DNA of 64,000 bases, from positions 372,001 through 436,000 of the forward strand of contig JADJOY010000003.1 in the NCBI GenBank assembly GCA_016713535.1. The letters run 5' to 3'. This DNA comes from JADJOY01 sp016713535 [NCBI: Deltaproteobacteria bacterium] (GTDB lineage: Bacteria > JADJOY01). Position 1 is the stretch's first letter; each line of letters starts with the position of its first letter. Shown in pieces: positions 42,486 through 51,375 of the stretch. Under the pieces are notes generated by a model. That model saw nothing but the letters and a program-made list of their open reading frames with translations, ran no database searches and was not told where the DNA came from. The position numbers and the translations under genes were made by a program.

Positions 42486-44564
42486 TTACCCCACGGTGCC
42501 GACGGATCGCACCTGAATTCCCGAAACCAGCTCCCCCTGGCCGAGGATCGTGACGTCTGGCAGGAACGGCTCGAGCGCCTCGCGGAGCGGACGCCTGAGC
42601 GCGCCGGGCACCAGCAGCACGGGCGGCTCGCCACTGGGCGCTGCAGTTGCCATGCCTTCGCGTGTCCGCTCCAGGACCCGGCGCAGCGTGACGGGGTCGA
42701 GGGCGGTCGCGGTGGTGCCGTGCGCCGCGGCGTCGAGCATGCGCCGCTCGAGGTCGCGCTCGAGGGTGAGCACCGCCAGCGCCCGCCCCTCGCCGAGGTG
42801 CGGCTGGAGGATCGTGCGGGCGAGGGCGGCGCGGACCCGCTCGGTCAGGACGCTCGGGTCCTTGGTGGCGGGGGCGAACTCCGCGAGTGCCTCGAGGATG
42901 GTCGCGAGGTCACGGATCGAGACGCCCTCGCGGAGCAGGTTCTTGAGGACGCGCAGCAGCACCGGCCGCGGCAGCGGGTCGGGGATCAGGTCCTCGACCA
43001 GCCGTGGGTGCTCGGCGGCGACGCGCTCGAGGGCGGCGATCACCTGGGTGAGGCCGAGGATCTCGTGGCCGTGGCGGCGCAGGATCACGCTCGCGTGGGT
43101 GGTCAGTGCGCTCGCCGGGTCGACGACGGTGCAGCCAGCGCGCTCGGCCTCGGCCTTCTTGGCCTTGCCGATCCAGAGCGCCGGGATGCCGAAGGCGGGG
43201 TCGGTGGTGGCGCGGCCCTCGATCGCCGGCAGGTCGCCGCCCGGCCGCAGCGCCAGGAACCCGTCGGCACGCAGCTCACCGGACGCCACCTCGGCGCCCT
43301 TGAGGAGAATCCGGTACCCCTCGGGCTTCAGGTTCAGGTTGTCGCGGATGTGCACCGGCGGGACGACGAGGCCGAGCTCCTCGGCGAGCTGGCGGCGCAG
43401 CGCCTTGACGCGCACCGTGAGGTTCCCTTCGCGCTTGCGGTCGGCGAGCGGGACCAGCGCATAGCCGACCTCGATCGCGATCGGATCGACGCCGAGCAGC
43501 GACTCGATGTCCTTCTCGGCGGGCGCGAGTGGTGCGGCGGCGCCCTCGGCGGTGGGCTCCTGCGGACGCCCCGCGTAGCGGCCGACCAAGCCGGCGCCGG
43601 CGGCGATCAGCGCGAAGGGCAGGAACGGCAGCCCGGGCAGGAGCGACATCGCGCCCAGGATCCCGCTGGTGAAGAGCGCGGCGCGCGGGAACTTCCTGAC
43701 CGGGCCTTGCAGCGTGGTGCCGAGGCTCTCGCCGTCGCTGACCTTGGTGACCACCAGGCCGGCGGCGGTCGAGATCAGCAGCGCCGGGATCTGCGCCGCG
43801 AGGCCGTCGCCGATGGTGAGCACGGTGTAGAGGCGGCCGGCCTCGCCGAAGCTCATGTCGCGGCGCACCACGCCGATCAGCAAGCCGCCGATGATGTTGA
43901 TGATCGTGATGATCACGCCGGCGATGGCGTCGCCGCGCACGAACTTGCCGGCGCCGTCCATCGAGCCGTAGAACTCGGCCTCGCGCTCGAGCGCGCGACG
44001 TCGCTCGCGCGCTTCCTGCTCGCCGATCAGGCCCGAGTTCAGGTTGGCGTCGATCGAGAGCTGCTTGCCGGGCAATGCATCCAGGGTGAAGCGCGCGCTC
44101 ACCTCGGCGATGCGCCCGGCGCCCTTGGTGATGACCACGAAGTTGATGACCACCAGGATCAGGAACACCACACCACCGACCACCGGATCGCCGCCGGCGA
44201 CGAACTCGCCGAACGCCGTGACCACGCGGCCGACCGCCGCCGCGCCGCGGTCGCCGCCGGTCAGGATCAGGCGCGTGGTGGCGACGTTGAGCGACAACCG
44301 GAACAAGGTCGTGAACAGCAGCACCGTCGGGAACCCCTCGAAGTCGAGGGGCTTCGACACGTAGACCGCGATCATCAGCACCAGCACCGCGAGCGTGAGG
44401 TCGAGGGTCAGGAACATGTCGAGCAGCACCGGGTGCACCGGCACCAGCATCAGCAGCAGGATGCCGACGAGGCCGAGTCCCACCACCAGCTCGCTGATCG
44501 GGATGCGCATGCGCGCGTTCGGCGCCGCGGGACGGGCGGGGGCCTGGCCCACGGCTGCGCTCAC
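42486..44564 (-). CDS. flhA: Flagellar export gate protein FlhA
   Basis: Protein of 692 residues: about eight membrane helices in the first 330 residues, with the FHIPEP-like region VEVSARFTLDALPGKQLSID and NSGLIGEQEARERR, then a large cytosolic domain that docks chaperone-substrate complexes. Motifs include RDMSFGEAGRLYTVLTIGDG and QIPALLISTAAGLVVTKVSD. The GTG start at 44564 overlaps the upstream stop. The usual length is about 690. No frame break is seen. Confidence 0.97.
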   Translation of the reverse strand: MSAAVGQAPARPAAPNARMRIPISELVVGLGLVGILLLMLVPVHPVLLDMFLTLDLTLAVLVLMIAVYVSKPLDFEGFPTVLLFTTLFRLSLNVATTRLILTGGDRGAAAVGRVVTAFGEFVAGGDPVVGGVVFLILVVINFVVITKGAGRIAEVSARFTLDALPGKQLSIDANLNSGLIGEQEARERRRALEREAEFYGSMDGAGKFVRGDAIAGVIITIINIIGGLLIGVVRRDMSFGEAGRLYTVLTIGDGLAAQIPALLISTAAGLVVTKVSDGESLGTTLQGPVRKFPRAALFTSGILGAMSLLPGLPFLPFALIAAGAGLVGRYAGRPQEPTAEGAAAPLAPAEKDIESLLGVDPIAIEVGYALVPLADRKREGNLTVRVKALRRQLAEELGLVVPPVHIRDNLNLKPEGYRILLKGAEVASGELRADGFLALRPGGDLPAIEGRATTDPAFGIPALWIGKAKKAEAERAGCTVVDPASALTTHASVILRRHGHEILGLTQVIAALERVAAEHPRLVEDLIPDPLPRPVLLRVLKNLLREGVSIRDLATILEALAEFAPATKDPSVLTERVRAALARTILQPHLGEGRALAVLTLERDLERRMLDAAAHGTTATALDPVTLRRVLERTREGMATAAPSGEPPVLLVPGALRRPLREALEPFLPDVTILGQGELVSGIQVRSVGTVG

Positions 44565-46465
44565 CTAGCACCTCGCATCCGGGCGAGCAGCGGGCGCTTG
44601 CGCGCGCCGCGGGTCCGGTAGACGTAGGCCAGGATCTCGGCGACGGCCTTGTAGAGGGCCTCCGGGATCTCGGCACCGATCGGGACGTGCTTGTAGAGCC
44701 AGCGCGCCATCGGCGGCCGCTCGAGGATCGGCACGTCGTGGGCGCGAGCGAGCTCGCGGATCCGCGCCGCCATGAAGTCGGCGCCCTTGGCGACGACCCG
44801 CGGCGCCGCCATCGAGCCGCTCTTGTAGCGCAGCGCCACCGCGACGTGGGTGGGGTTGGTGACCACCACGTCGGCGGTGGGCACCTGCGCCAGCGAGCGG
44901 CGCAGCAGCATCTCCTTGCGCGCGCCCGCGATGCGGCCGCGCACCTGCGGGTCGCCGTCCTCGTCGCGCGCCTCTTCCTTGACCTCCTGCTTGGTCATCT
45001 TGAGGCGCTTGTTCATGGTCCAGCGCTGGTACGCGTAGTCGAACGCGGCCGGCGTGATCAGCGCGGCACCGGTCACGAGGATCAGGCGGTCGAGGCGCGC
45101 CGCGAGGAACGCGAGGATCGCCGGCGCGGTGGCTTGATCGAGGTCGAGGGCGGGTGGCAGGTCGCGGCGTAGCTGCGCCGTGACCACGTAGATCGCGAGG
45201 CTCGCCGCGAGCACGGTGCGGCCGAGCTCGGCGAAGCTGCGACCCTTGCCGAACAGCCGCGAGAACGCCGCGGTGGGGTCGAAGGGCGTGAGCTTGGGGC
45301 TGAGCGGCGCGAGGGTCAGCACCCAGCCGCCCTGCGCGACCTGCGAGACGATGCCGATCACCATCACGGTGACGAGTGGCAGCGCGACGATCGCCGCCGA
45401 GCGCGCGAGCGAGGCGAACGCGATCTCGAGCACGTCGGAGGTGCCGACGTCGCCGACGCTGCTCCAGCAAGCGCGCCCGATCGACACCAGGTCGGCGAGG
45501 CTGTCGCCGCCGCGGAAGCGGTAGACGGCGGCGATGCCCACCAAGAGCGCCACGGTGCCGACCTCGCGCGAGCGCGCGATCTGCCCCTGCTCACGGGCCT
45601 TGGAGAGGCGCCGTGAGGTGGGTTGCTCTGTTTTTTCGTCGGAGTCGTCGAACATGACGTGTCGTCCTGCGGGCGCTCGGCGCGCCGCGAGGGCCTCGAA
45701 CGCCTGATCGAGCTGGAGCTCGGTGACCCGGGTCAGGCGCGCGACACTCGCCAGCCAGTGGTCGCTGGTGGTCGCGAGCAGCACCAGGCCGATCGCCACG
45801 GTCGCGAGGAATCCCATGCTCGCGAACGAGCCGAGCGACGGCACCGCGCGGGTCAGCACCGCGAGCCCGGTCTGGAAGAGCAGCAACAGCACCATCACCG
45901 GCGCGGCGAGGGCGAGCCCGGCCGAGGTGATGGTGGTGACGACGTGCAAGAGCCCCCAGGCGAGCCCGGGGCCGAGGTTGGCGGCGAGCAGCGGCACCGA
46001 CTCGAGGGAGTGACCGAGCACCCGGAGCACCAGGTGATGGCCGTCGAGGGTCAGGAATAGCGCGAGGGCGATCTGCCCCTGCAGCACGCCCAGCACCGAG
46101 CTCTGCTGGCCGAGCATCGGGTCGAAGAGGTTCGCCGAGCCGAGGCCCATGCTCAGGGAGAGCGCCTCGGCGGCGAACGTCACCGCGTCGAACATCATGC
46201 GCGCGACGAGCCCGAAGAGCGCGCCCACCGCCACCTCGAGGACCAGCCCGCCGCACACGCGCAGCGGATCGGTCTCGACGTCGAAGCGAGCGAGCGGCGC
46301 GACGGGAAGCAGCGCGATACTGATCGCGATCACGATCGCCGCCTTGATGCGCCCGGAGATGATGTTCTGCCCGAGCAGCGGCGCCGTCGCCACGAACCCA
46401 CCGACCCGCGTGACCACGGCGAGTAGCGTCGTGAGCCAGATGCCCGATTGGCCGAGGTGGATCAC
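44561..46465 (-). CDS. fliR-flhB: FliR-FlhB fusion protein of the flagellar export gate
   Basis: One continuous frame of 634 codons from GTG 46465. Residues about 1-260 are FliR, with several membrane helices and MGLGSANLFDPMLGQQSSVL near 106-125. Residues 271-634 are FlhB, beginning MFDDSDEKTEQPTSRRLSKA and including the autocleavage motif NPTH at 537-540. The junction (AARRAPAGRHV) has no stop in any of the three frames across it, so a simple indel cannot have merged two separate genes. FliR-FlhB fusions are known in Clostridium; one with P- and L-rings is unusual. FliR feeds the export channel and FlhB is the substrate-specificity switch. Confidence 0.93.
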   Translation of the reverse strand: MIHLGQSGIWLTTLLAVVTRVGGFVATAPLLGQNIISGRIKAAIVIAISIALLPVAPLARFDVETDPLRVCGGLVLEVAVGALFGLVARMMFDAVTFAAEALSLSMGLGSANLFDPMLGQQSSVLGVLQGQIALALFLTLDGHHLVLRVLGHSLESVPLLAANLGPGLAWGLLHVVTTITSAGLALAAPVMVLLLLFQTGLAVLTRAVPSLGSFASMGFLATVAIGLVLLATTSDHWLASVARLTRVTELQLDQAFEALAARRAPAGRHVMFDDSDEKTEQPTSRRLSKAREQGQIARSREVGTVALLVGIAAVYRFRGGDSLADLVSIGRACWSSVGDVGTSDVLEIAFASLARSAAIVALPLVTVMVIGIVSQVAQGGWVLTLAPLSPKLTPFDPTAAFSRLFGKGRSFAELGRTVLAASLAIYVVTAQLRRDLPPALDLDQATAPAILAFLAARLDRLILVTGAALITPAAFDYAYQRWTMNKRLKMTKQEVKEEARDEDGDPQVRGRIAGARKEMLLRRSLAQVPTADVVVTNPTHVAVALRYKSGSMAAPRVVAKGADFMAARIRELARAHDVPILERPPMARWLYKHVPIGAEIPEALYKAVAEILAYVYRTRGARKRPLLARMRGAR

Positions 46466-46480
46466 GGCTTCACTCCGGAG

Positions 46481-46632
46481 CGGGCGGGGACGGGCCCCGC
46501 CCTACGGCGACGGTGCCGGCGGAGCGGGCGCGGCGGGCGGGGTCGAACGCCACCGGTACGGTGGCGACGGTGCCAGCGACCCGGGCGCGGCGGGGGGGTA
46601 CGCCCGTAGGGGCGGGCCCTGCGCCCGCCCGG
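46481..46632. repeat. Paired inverted palindromes (REP/REPIN-like) between fliQ and fliR
   Basis: About 150 bases in a gap of about 195 bases. The left end (46481-46508) is close to the reverse complement of the right end (46601-46632). On the plus strand the right copy contains GTAGGGGCGGGCCC and CGCCCGCCC. Between them, two imperfect direct repeats begin GGCGACGGTGCC at 46507 and 46563. The layout resembles short non-autonomous repeat doublets that move through bacterial genomes. Confidence 0.6.
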
Positions 46633-46662
46633 ATGGCACGGATCATGGCGCCGACCATCACG

Positions 46663-46932
46663 TCACCCGGTCACGCTCGGGATCAGCCGGTAGAGCCCGA
46701 CGATCAGCGAGCGCAGGGTCTGGAACATCCACGGGCCGCCGACCGCGAGGGCCGCGATCACCGCCGCCATCTTCGGCACCACCGTGAGCGTCGCCTCGTG
46801 GATCTGTGTCATCGCCTGGAGCACGCCGAAGAAGATCCCGGCGACCATCCCTGCGAGGAGCAGCGGGCCGGCGACCAGGATGCCGGTCCTGAGCGCCATG
46901 CTCGCCACCGAGGCCACGTCCACCGAGTCCAT
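46663..46932 (-). CDS. fliQ: Flagellar export gate protein FliQ
   Basis: Protein of 89 residues with two membrane helices (TGILVAGPLLLAGMVAGIFF and a second around 55-78), the usual length. Includes GVLQAMTQIHEATLTVVPKM, the family core. It forms part of the FliP-Q-R channel. It follows fliP by about 34 bases, and a repeat element separates it from fliR. Confidence 0.95.
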   Translation of the reverse strand: MDSVDVASVASMALRTGILVAGPLLLAGMVAGIFFGVLQAMTQIHEATLTVVPKMAAVIAALAVGGPWMFQTLRSLIVGLYRLIPSVTG

Positions 46933-46966
46933 CGCGTCGTCCCTTCGTCGCGGCGCGCGCCGCCGC

Positions 46967-47773
46967 TCAGGTGTGGAACCCGCGCACCAGCGAGCCCACG
47001 ACCAGTGACCAGCCGTCGACCATCACGAACAGCAGCAGCTTGAAGGGGAGCGAGATCACCACCGGCGGGAGCACCATCATGCCCATCGCCAGCAGCACGG
47101 ATCCCACCACCAGGTCGAGCACCAGGAACGGCACGTAGAGCAGGAAGCCGATCAGGAACGAGGTCTTGAGCTCGCTCAGCAGGAAGGCCGGCGCGAGCGC
47201 CTCGAACGCCACCTCGTCGCGGTGGGTCGGCATCGGCTGGCGCGACAGCTCGACGAAGAGCGCCAGGTCCGAGTCGCGGGTCTGGGCGAGCATGAAGCCG
47301 CGCAACGGCACGACCGCCCGCTTCAGCCCTTCGCGCGCGTCGATCTGCTCGTGGACGTACGGCGTCACCGCCTGCTCGTCGATCTGCTGCCACACCGGCC
47401 GCATCACGAACACCGACAGGAAGAGCGAGAGCCCGATCAGCACCTGATTGGGCGGCACCTGCGGCAGGCCCAGTGCTTGGCGCAAGATCGAGAGCGACAC
47501 CAGGATCCGCGTGAACGAGGTGAAGAGCACCAGCACCGACGGCGCGAGGCCGATCAGCGTGATGAGCGCCACCATCTCGAGGATGCTGGACGCGCGTCCG
47601 CTCGCCGCCTCGCCGAGCTTGAGCTCGATCGACGGACCGGATGCGGCGCCCGCCGCCTGCGCGTGCGCCAGCCCGGCGATCGCGACGCTCGCGACCACCG
47701 CCGCGGCGGTCGTGACGGCGCGCCGCGCGCTCACACCGCGGGCCGCTCGCGAGGTGGCGATGGTGGTCTTCAC
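46967..47773 (-). CDS. fliP: Flagellar export gate protein FliP
   Basis: Protein of 268 residues. A Sec signal-like start (residues about 15-40) is followed by SSILEMVALITLIGLAPSVL, FTRILVSLSILRQALGLPQV, PPNQVLIGLSLFLSVFVM and the C-terminal SELKTSFLIGFLLYVPFLVL and MGMMVLPPVVISLPFKLLLF. The GTG start at 47773 overlaps the fliO stop. It is the main pore protein of the gate. Confidence 0.97.
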   Translation of the reverse strand: MKTTIATSRAARGVSARRAVTTAAAVVASVAIAGLAHAQAAGAASGPSIELKLGEAASGRASSILEMVALITLIGLAPSVLVLFTSFTRILVSLSILRQALGLPQVPPNQVLIGLSLFLSVFVMRPVWQQIDEQAVTPYVHEQIDAREGLKRAVVPLRGFMLAQTRDSDLALFVELSRQPMPTHRDEVAFEALAPAFLLSELKTSFLIGFLLYVPFLVLDLVVGSVLLAMGMMVLPPVVISLPFKLLLFVMVDGWSLVVGSLVRGFHT

Positions 47774-48879
47774 GCGATGCTCCCGTGACCGTTGCCGCCG
47801 TCGCCGTTGCCGTTGGTGCGGCTGCGGAGATGGCGCTTGAGCGAAGTGGTGAGGCTCAAGAGCGCCGCGGGATCGGGGGCGCGCGTGGCCGAGCCGCGCG
47901 AGGCGCGCGCCAGGAGCTCGGGCACGTCGACCGTCACCGGGTTGCGTTCGTCGATCGCGAGCGTCGTCGGCGCGGGCGCGGGCCTGGGGGCCGCGCTCGC
48001 GGCGGCGACCGGCGCCGGCTGCGCCGCGGCTCGGCTCGCGCTCTTGGCGGGAGCGGGCTGCGCAACGGCTTCGACCGGACGCGGGGGCGTGGGGACCAGC
48101 GCGAGCGGCCCGATGCGCCCGGCGTCGAGGCCGACCAGGATCCGCACGCCGTCGACCTCGACGAGGTGCACGCTACGGCGCGGCGCGAGCGCGCGGCTCG
48201 ACACCCCCGTGAGGCGGTCGCGGCCGGGGTCGGCGCTGGCCGCGGCGCCGCGGCGGCCCCGCGCCCACCACAGCGCCAGTCCGCCCACGAGCAGCATCGC
48301 GCCGAGGGTGCCGGCGCCGCGGGTGAGCGTGGCGGCGAGGTCGATCGGTTGACCGAAGCCGAAGCTGGACGCGCGGCTCGCGGCGGCCACGCCAGCGCGG
48401 CGCTCGGCGTCGGGACGCGGCCACACCGGCGCGGTCGAGAGCGCCGACGGCTCGGGCGTGGCGAGGTGGATCGGCTCGAGCGGCTGGACCGCAGTGCCCG
48501 GGGTGGCGATCGGCGCCGCGCTGGGCGCGGTCGCGGGCGGGGTGCTCGACGCACCGTTCGTCAGAGCGGCGCTGGCGGTCGTCTCGGCGGCTGGCGCCGT
48601 GGCGGTCACCGCGGTCACCGCGGTGGGCGCGGTCGCGCTCGCCGGCGCGGTGGCGGCGCTCGCGCCCACGGCCCTGGTCGCCGCGCGCGACGTGCTCTTC
48701 TTCTTGGGCTTGACCGGCGCTTCGTCGTTCCACGCGTCGCCGCTCGCGGGGCCGGCGGGGACGATGGTGAGGGATGTGCCGCTCGCGCCGTCGTCGATGG
48801 CTCGCGCCGCCGGGGCGGCCAGGAGCAGCGAGCCCAACAGCGCCGCGGCGGTGAAGCACCTCAGGCGGTCGGTGCTCAT
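47770..48879 (-). CDS. fliO: FliO-like protein with a long Ala/Pro-rich region
   Basis: Protein of 369 residues, several times larger than typical FliO (about 100-130). It has a Sec signal (LGSLLLAAPAARA), then about 150 residues rich in Ala, Thr and Pro, one membrane helix (GTLGAMLLVGGLALWWARGR, about residues 205-224), and a cytosolic tail containing RSVHLVEVDGVRILVGLDAG, the FliO core. The position between fliN and fliP is canonical. It starts at ATG 48879, overlapping the fliN stop. FliO assists FliP assembly. Confidence 0.85.
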   Translation of the reverse strand: MSTDRLRCFTAAALLGSLLLAAPAARAIDDGASGTSLTIVPAGPASGDAWNDEAPVKPKKKSTSRAATRAVGASAATAPASATAPTAVTAVTATAPAAETTASAALTNGASSTPPATAPSAAPIATPGTAVQPLEPIHLATPEPSALSTAPVWPRPDAERRAGVAAASRASSFGFGQPIDLAATLTRGAGTLGAMLLVGGLALWWARGRRGAAASADPGRDRLTGVSSRALAPRRSVHLVEVDGVRILVGLDAGRIGPLALVPTPPRPVEAVAQPAPAKSASRAAAQPAPVAAASAAPRPAPAPTTLAIDERNPVTVDVPELLARASRGSATRAPDPAALLSLTTSLKRHLRSRTNGNGDGGNGHGSIA

Positions 48880-49214
48880 CGCAGTGGCTCCAGGCGGTCG
48901 CGGGCGCTCACCACCTCGGTGAGCCGGACGCCGAACTTGTCGTGGACCACCACGCACTCGCCGCGCGCGATCAGCTTGCGGTTGACGAGCACGTCCACCG
49001 GCTCGCCCGCGAAGCGGTCGAGCTCGATCACCGACGCGCTGCCGAGCGAGAGCAGATCCTCGATCTTGAGGCGGGTGCGCCCCAGCTCGACCGAGATCTC
49101 GAGCGGGATGTCCATCACGAACGACAGATCGCGCCCCGCCACGCTCGCGGCGCTGTCGGAGCCGGCGCCGTCGCCGGGTAGGGCCGAGTTCGGGTTCTCG
49201 CCGGGCTTGTTCAT
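48876..49214 (-). CDS. fliN: Flagellar switch protein FliN
   Basis: Protein of 112 residues forming the bottom of the C-ring. The SpoA domain has LSFVMDIPLEISVELGRTRL, DLLSLGSASVIELDRFAGEP and VNRKLIARGECVVVHDKFGV. It follows fliM by 50 bases and its stop overlaps fliO. A short Ser/Ala-rich N-terminal tail is present. Confidence 0.96.
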   Translation of the reverse strand: MNKPGENPNSALPGDGAGSDSAASVAGRDLSFVMDIPLEISVELGRTRLKIEDLLSLGSASVIELDRFAGEPVDVLVNRKLIARGECVVVHDKFGVRLTEVVSARDRLEPLR

Positions 49215-49264
49215 CGCTCAGGTCCTCGTCGGGTCGATGGCTGCGGAGGGATCGCGCGCGCTGC

Positions 49265-50275
49265 TCAGTGCGCCTCGATGCGGTTGGTGAGCTCGAGCGC
49301 GACGCTGCCGCCCGAGGAGCCGGTGGTGCCGGCGAACTTGGGGACGCCCTCCACGAAGGCGGTGAGCGGGTCCTCGACGCGCTGCCCGAGGGTGAGCACG
49401 TCTCCGACCGCCAGGTTCACGACATCCGCGACTCGCGCGTGCATGCGGCCGAGCTCGACCTGCACCAGCACGTCGAGGTAGGGCAGGCGCTCGGCGATGA
49501 GCTCGCCGAACGAGCGCGTCGCCTTGGGGTCGGTGATGCGGAAGTCCTTGACCAGCTTCTGGCGCACCATCTCCAGCGAGGCGTCGGGGATCACCACCGC
49601 CAGGGACTCGGTGAGGTTGGTGAGCGTCACCTCGACGTCGACCACCACCACCATCTCGTCGTTGGGCGCGATCGGCGTGAACAGGCTCGCCTGCTCGGTG
49701 CGCAGGTAGTTGAGCTTGAGCGGCTGCACTGCCTGCCAGCCCTCGCGATACGAGCTCAGCACGGACTCGGCGATGCGCCGGCCGAGGCGCAGCTCGACGG
49801 CGGTCAGGTCGCGGTTGATCGGCACCGGCTCCTTGAGCTCGCGGTTGCCGAGCAGCAGGTCGATGAAGATCGAGATCAGGCCGGGGTGCAGGACCACCAT
49901 CCCGTAGCCGCCGAGCGGGTCGAGCCCGAACAGGCTGAACGCCGCGATCGCGGGTAGCGACGCGAGGAACCGGCCATACGGCGTGGTGCGGGTCGAGAGC
50001 ACCTGCACCTCGACGTTGCGGCCCAGCATGTTGCCGAGCGCGGCGCGCAGCCCGGTGGCGAAGCGGCGGTGGATCAGGTCGAGCGTCGGCATCTTCTGCG
50101 CGACGCGGTACTGGCGGGTGAAGTCGAAGAGCTCGACCTCGGCGGTCTCGGCGGCGGCGGTCTTGAGGTCGATCGAGCCCTCGTGGATCGCCGAGATCAG
50201 GGCGTCGATCTCCGCCTGCGAGAGCAGGGGCTCGTCCGCCGTGGCGGTACTCGCGGCGAGGACCGGCGAGGTCAC
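49265..50275 (-). CDS. fliM: Flagellar switch protein FliM
   Basis: Protein of 336 residues, the CheY-phosphate receptor on the C-ring. The N-terminal CheY-binding motif is LSQAEIDALI (about residues 19-28). The middle domain has TPYGRFLASLPAIAAFSLFG and DPLGGYGMVVLHPGLISIFI, and the C-terminal SpoA domain is present. The GTG start at 50275 overlaps the fliL TGA. No internal frame break. Confidence 0.96.
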   Translation of the reverse strand: MTSPVLAASTATADEPLLSQAEIDALISAIHEGSIDLKTAAAETAEVELFDFTRQYRVAQKMPTLDLIHRRFATGLRAALGNMLGRNVEVQVLSTRTTPYGRFLASLPAIAAFSLFGLDPLGGYGMVVLHPGLISIFIDLLLGNRELKEPVPINRDLTAVELRLGRRIAESVLSSYREGWQAVQPLKLNYLRTEQASLFTPIAPNDEMVVVVDVEVTLTNLTESLAVVIPDASLEMVRQKLVKDFRITDPKATRSFGELIAERLPYLDVLVQVELGRMHARVADVVNLAVGDVLTLGQRVEDPLTAFVEGVPKFAGTTGSSGGSVALELTNRIEAH

Positions 50276-50916
50276 TGGATCACCAGGTCGGTGAACAGCA
50301 GGTCGAGGGCCTTGCAGGTGTCCTGCTCGTAGTTCGCGCGGGTGATGACCTCTTTCTTGAGGTTGAGGACGCCGTCGACGTCCTGGAGGTCGGCCATGGT
50401 CTTGGAGCGCAGCAGCAGGATGATCGAGTCGCGCAGCCGCTCGCGCTTGGCGGCGATGGCCTCGGCGCAGCCGTCGCCGCGCATCTCGAGGACCATGTCG
50501 ACCTTCAGGTAGCGGTTCCCGGTGGGGTCGTTCAGGTTCACGATGAAGGGCTCGAGCGGGACGTTGTTGGAGTCGCTCCCGTTCTTCTCGCCCTTCGCGC
50601 CGTGGCCGCCCTTCTCGGACTTGGCGCTCTTCTCGCCGTGCTCGGCCTTCTTCTCGCCGCCGTGCTCTTCCTTGGTGGCCTTGCCGTGGCCTTCGCTCTC
50701 GCCTCCGCCTTCCTCCTCGCCACCGCCCTCGGCGACCTTCGCGTCGTGCTTGGGCTTGAGGACCAGGAAGTAGGCCGCCGCTCCACCGCCGCCGAGCAAC
50801 AGCACGACGGCGGCCACGATCGCGATCAGCTTGGTCTTCGAGCTCTTGGCGCTTTTCCCCTCGGCGGCGGCTGCGCCTTCCTCGAGGACGACTTTTTCCT
50901 TCGCGGCTTCCGCCAT
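50272..50916 (-). CDS. fliL: FliL with a charged linker insert
   Basis: Stator-associated membrane protein of 214 residues. One membrane helix (LIAIVAAVVLLLGGGGAAAY) at about 30-52. A highly charged Gly/Glu/Lys/His-rich linker (about 58-113, EEEGGGESEGHGKATKEE) precedes the FliL core: VPLEPFIVNLNDPTGNRYLK and RERLRDSIILLLRSKTMADL. The usual FliL length is about 150-180, so the linker is an insertion. First gene of the large operon, 42 bases downstream of a sigma-54 promoter. Confidence 0.92.
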   Translation of the reverse strand: MAEAAKEKVVLEEGAAAAEGKSAKSSKTKLIAIVAAVVLLLGGGGAAAYFLVLKPKHDAKVAEGGGEEEGGGESEGHGKATKEEHGGEKKAEHGEKSAKSEKGGHGAKGEKNGSDSNNVPLEPFIVNLNDPTGNRYLKVDMVLEMRGDGCAEAIAAKRERLRDSIILLLRSKTMADLQDVDGVLNLKKEVITRANYEQDTCKALDLLFTDLVIQ

Positions 50917-50957
50917 GACGTTTCGCTCCGTGACGCGGACGGGTCGCTACCCCATCG

Positions 50958-50973
50958 AGCAAGGCCAGTGCCC
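50958..50973 (-). promoter_or_regulatory. Sigma-54 promoter for the fliL-to-flgL operon
   Basis: Minus-strand GGGCACTGGCCTTGCT: GGCAC at -24 and TTGCT at -12, 10-base spacing, 42 bases before fliL. Confidence 0.75.
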
Positions 50974-51077
50974 GACGGCGCTTCGCCGTCCCCCTCCGTC
51001 GATGCCGGCAACCATCGAAGATCGCTTGCGAAATCCGCCAGGACCCGGTGGGCCGCCGAGCGCCGGCCGGAGCGGAG

Positions 51078-51114
51078 CGTCAGCCGGCTCCGCAACCTGC
51101 GGAGCCGGCTGACG
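51078..51114. repeat. Perfect 17-base hairpin in the fliL-patatin intergenic region
   Basis: CGTCAGCCGGCTCCGCA and TGCGGAGCCGGCTGACG separated by only ACC. It lies between divergent genes, so it is not a normal terminator; it could be a cruciform, a protein site or a small transposon end. The rest of the 50974-51375 gap holds no clear gene; the plus frame from about 51233 has protein-like sequence that might be the true patatin N terminus. Confidence 0.6.
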
Positions 51115-51375
51115 CCCACGCAGCGACCCCGTCGGGTGCCGGTCTCTCGAGGGCGGCGGTGCCCGACGGCGTCGCGGTGGCGCGTCTGCGTGGCCCGGTT
51201 CAAGCCGGTGGGGCCTCCCGCCGATAGCGACCGTGGGAGAAGCTTCCGTGCAACCAGACGCCGCTTCGGCGCCAGCCCGACCCGAACCCGCGCGCGTCCT
51301 GCGGCCAACGCTCGTCGACGCGCCCGACCCGCTCGGCTCGCGCGCCCGCGCTGCAGGACGGCACCGGGCGCGGCG

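Noticed and set aside
41427-44621. Plus-strand open frame of more than 1,000 codons
   Set aside because: It is antisense to flhA and flhF, which are clearly real; repeated low-complexity residues (Asp, Glu, Arg, His) are typical of a shadow frame.
44561-46465. Possibility that fliR and flhB are separate genes merged by an indel
   Set aside because: No stop codon exists in any frame between the last FliR helix and the FlhB start, so an indel near the junction cannot have hidden one.
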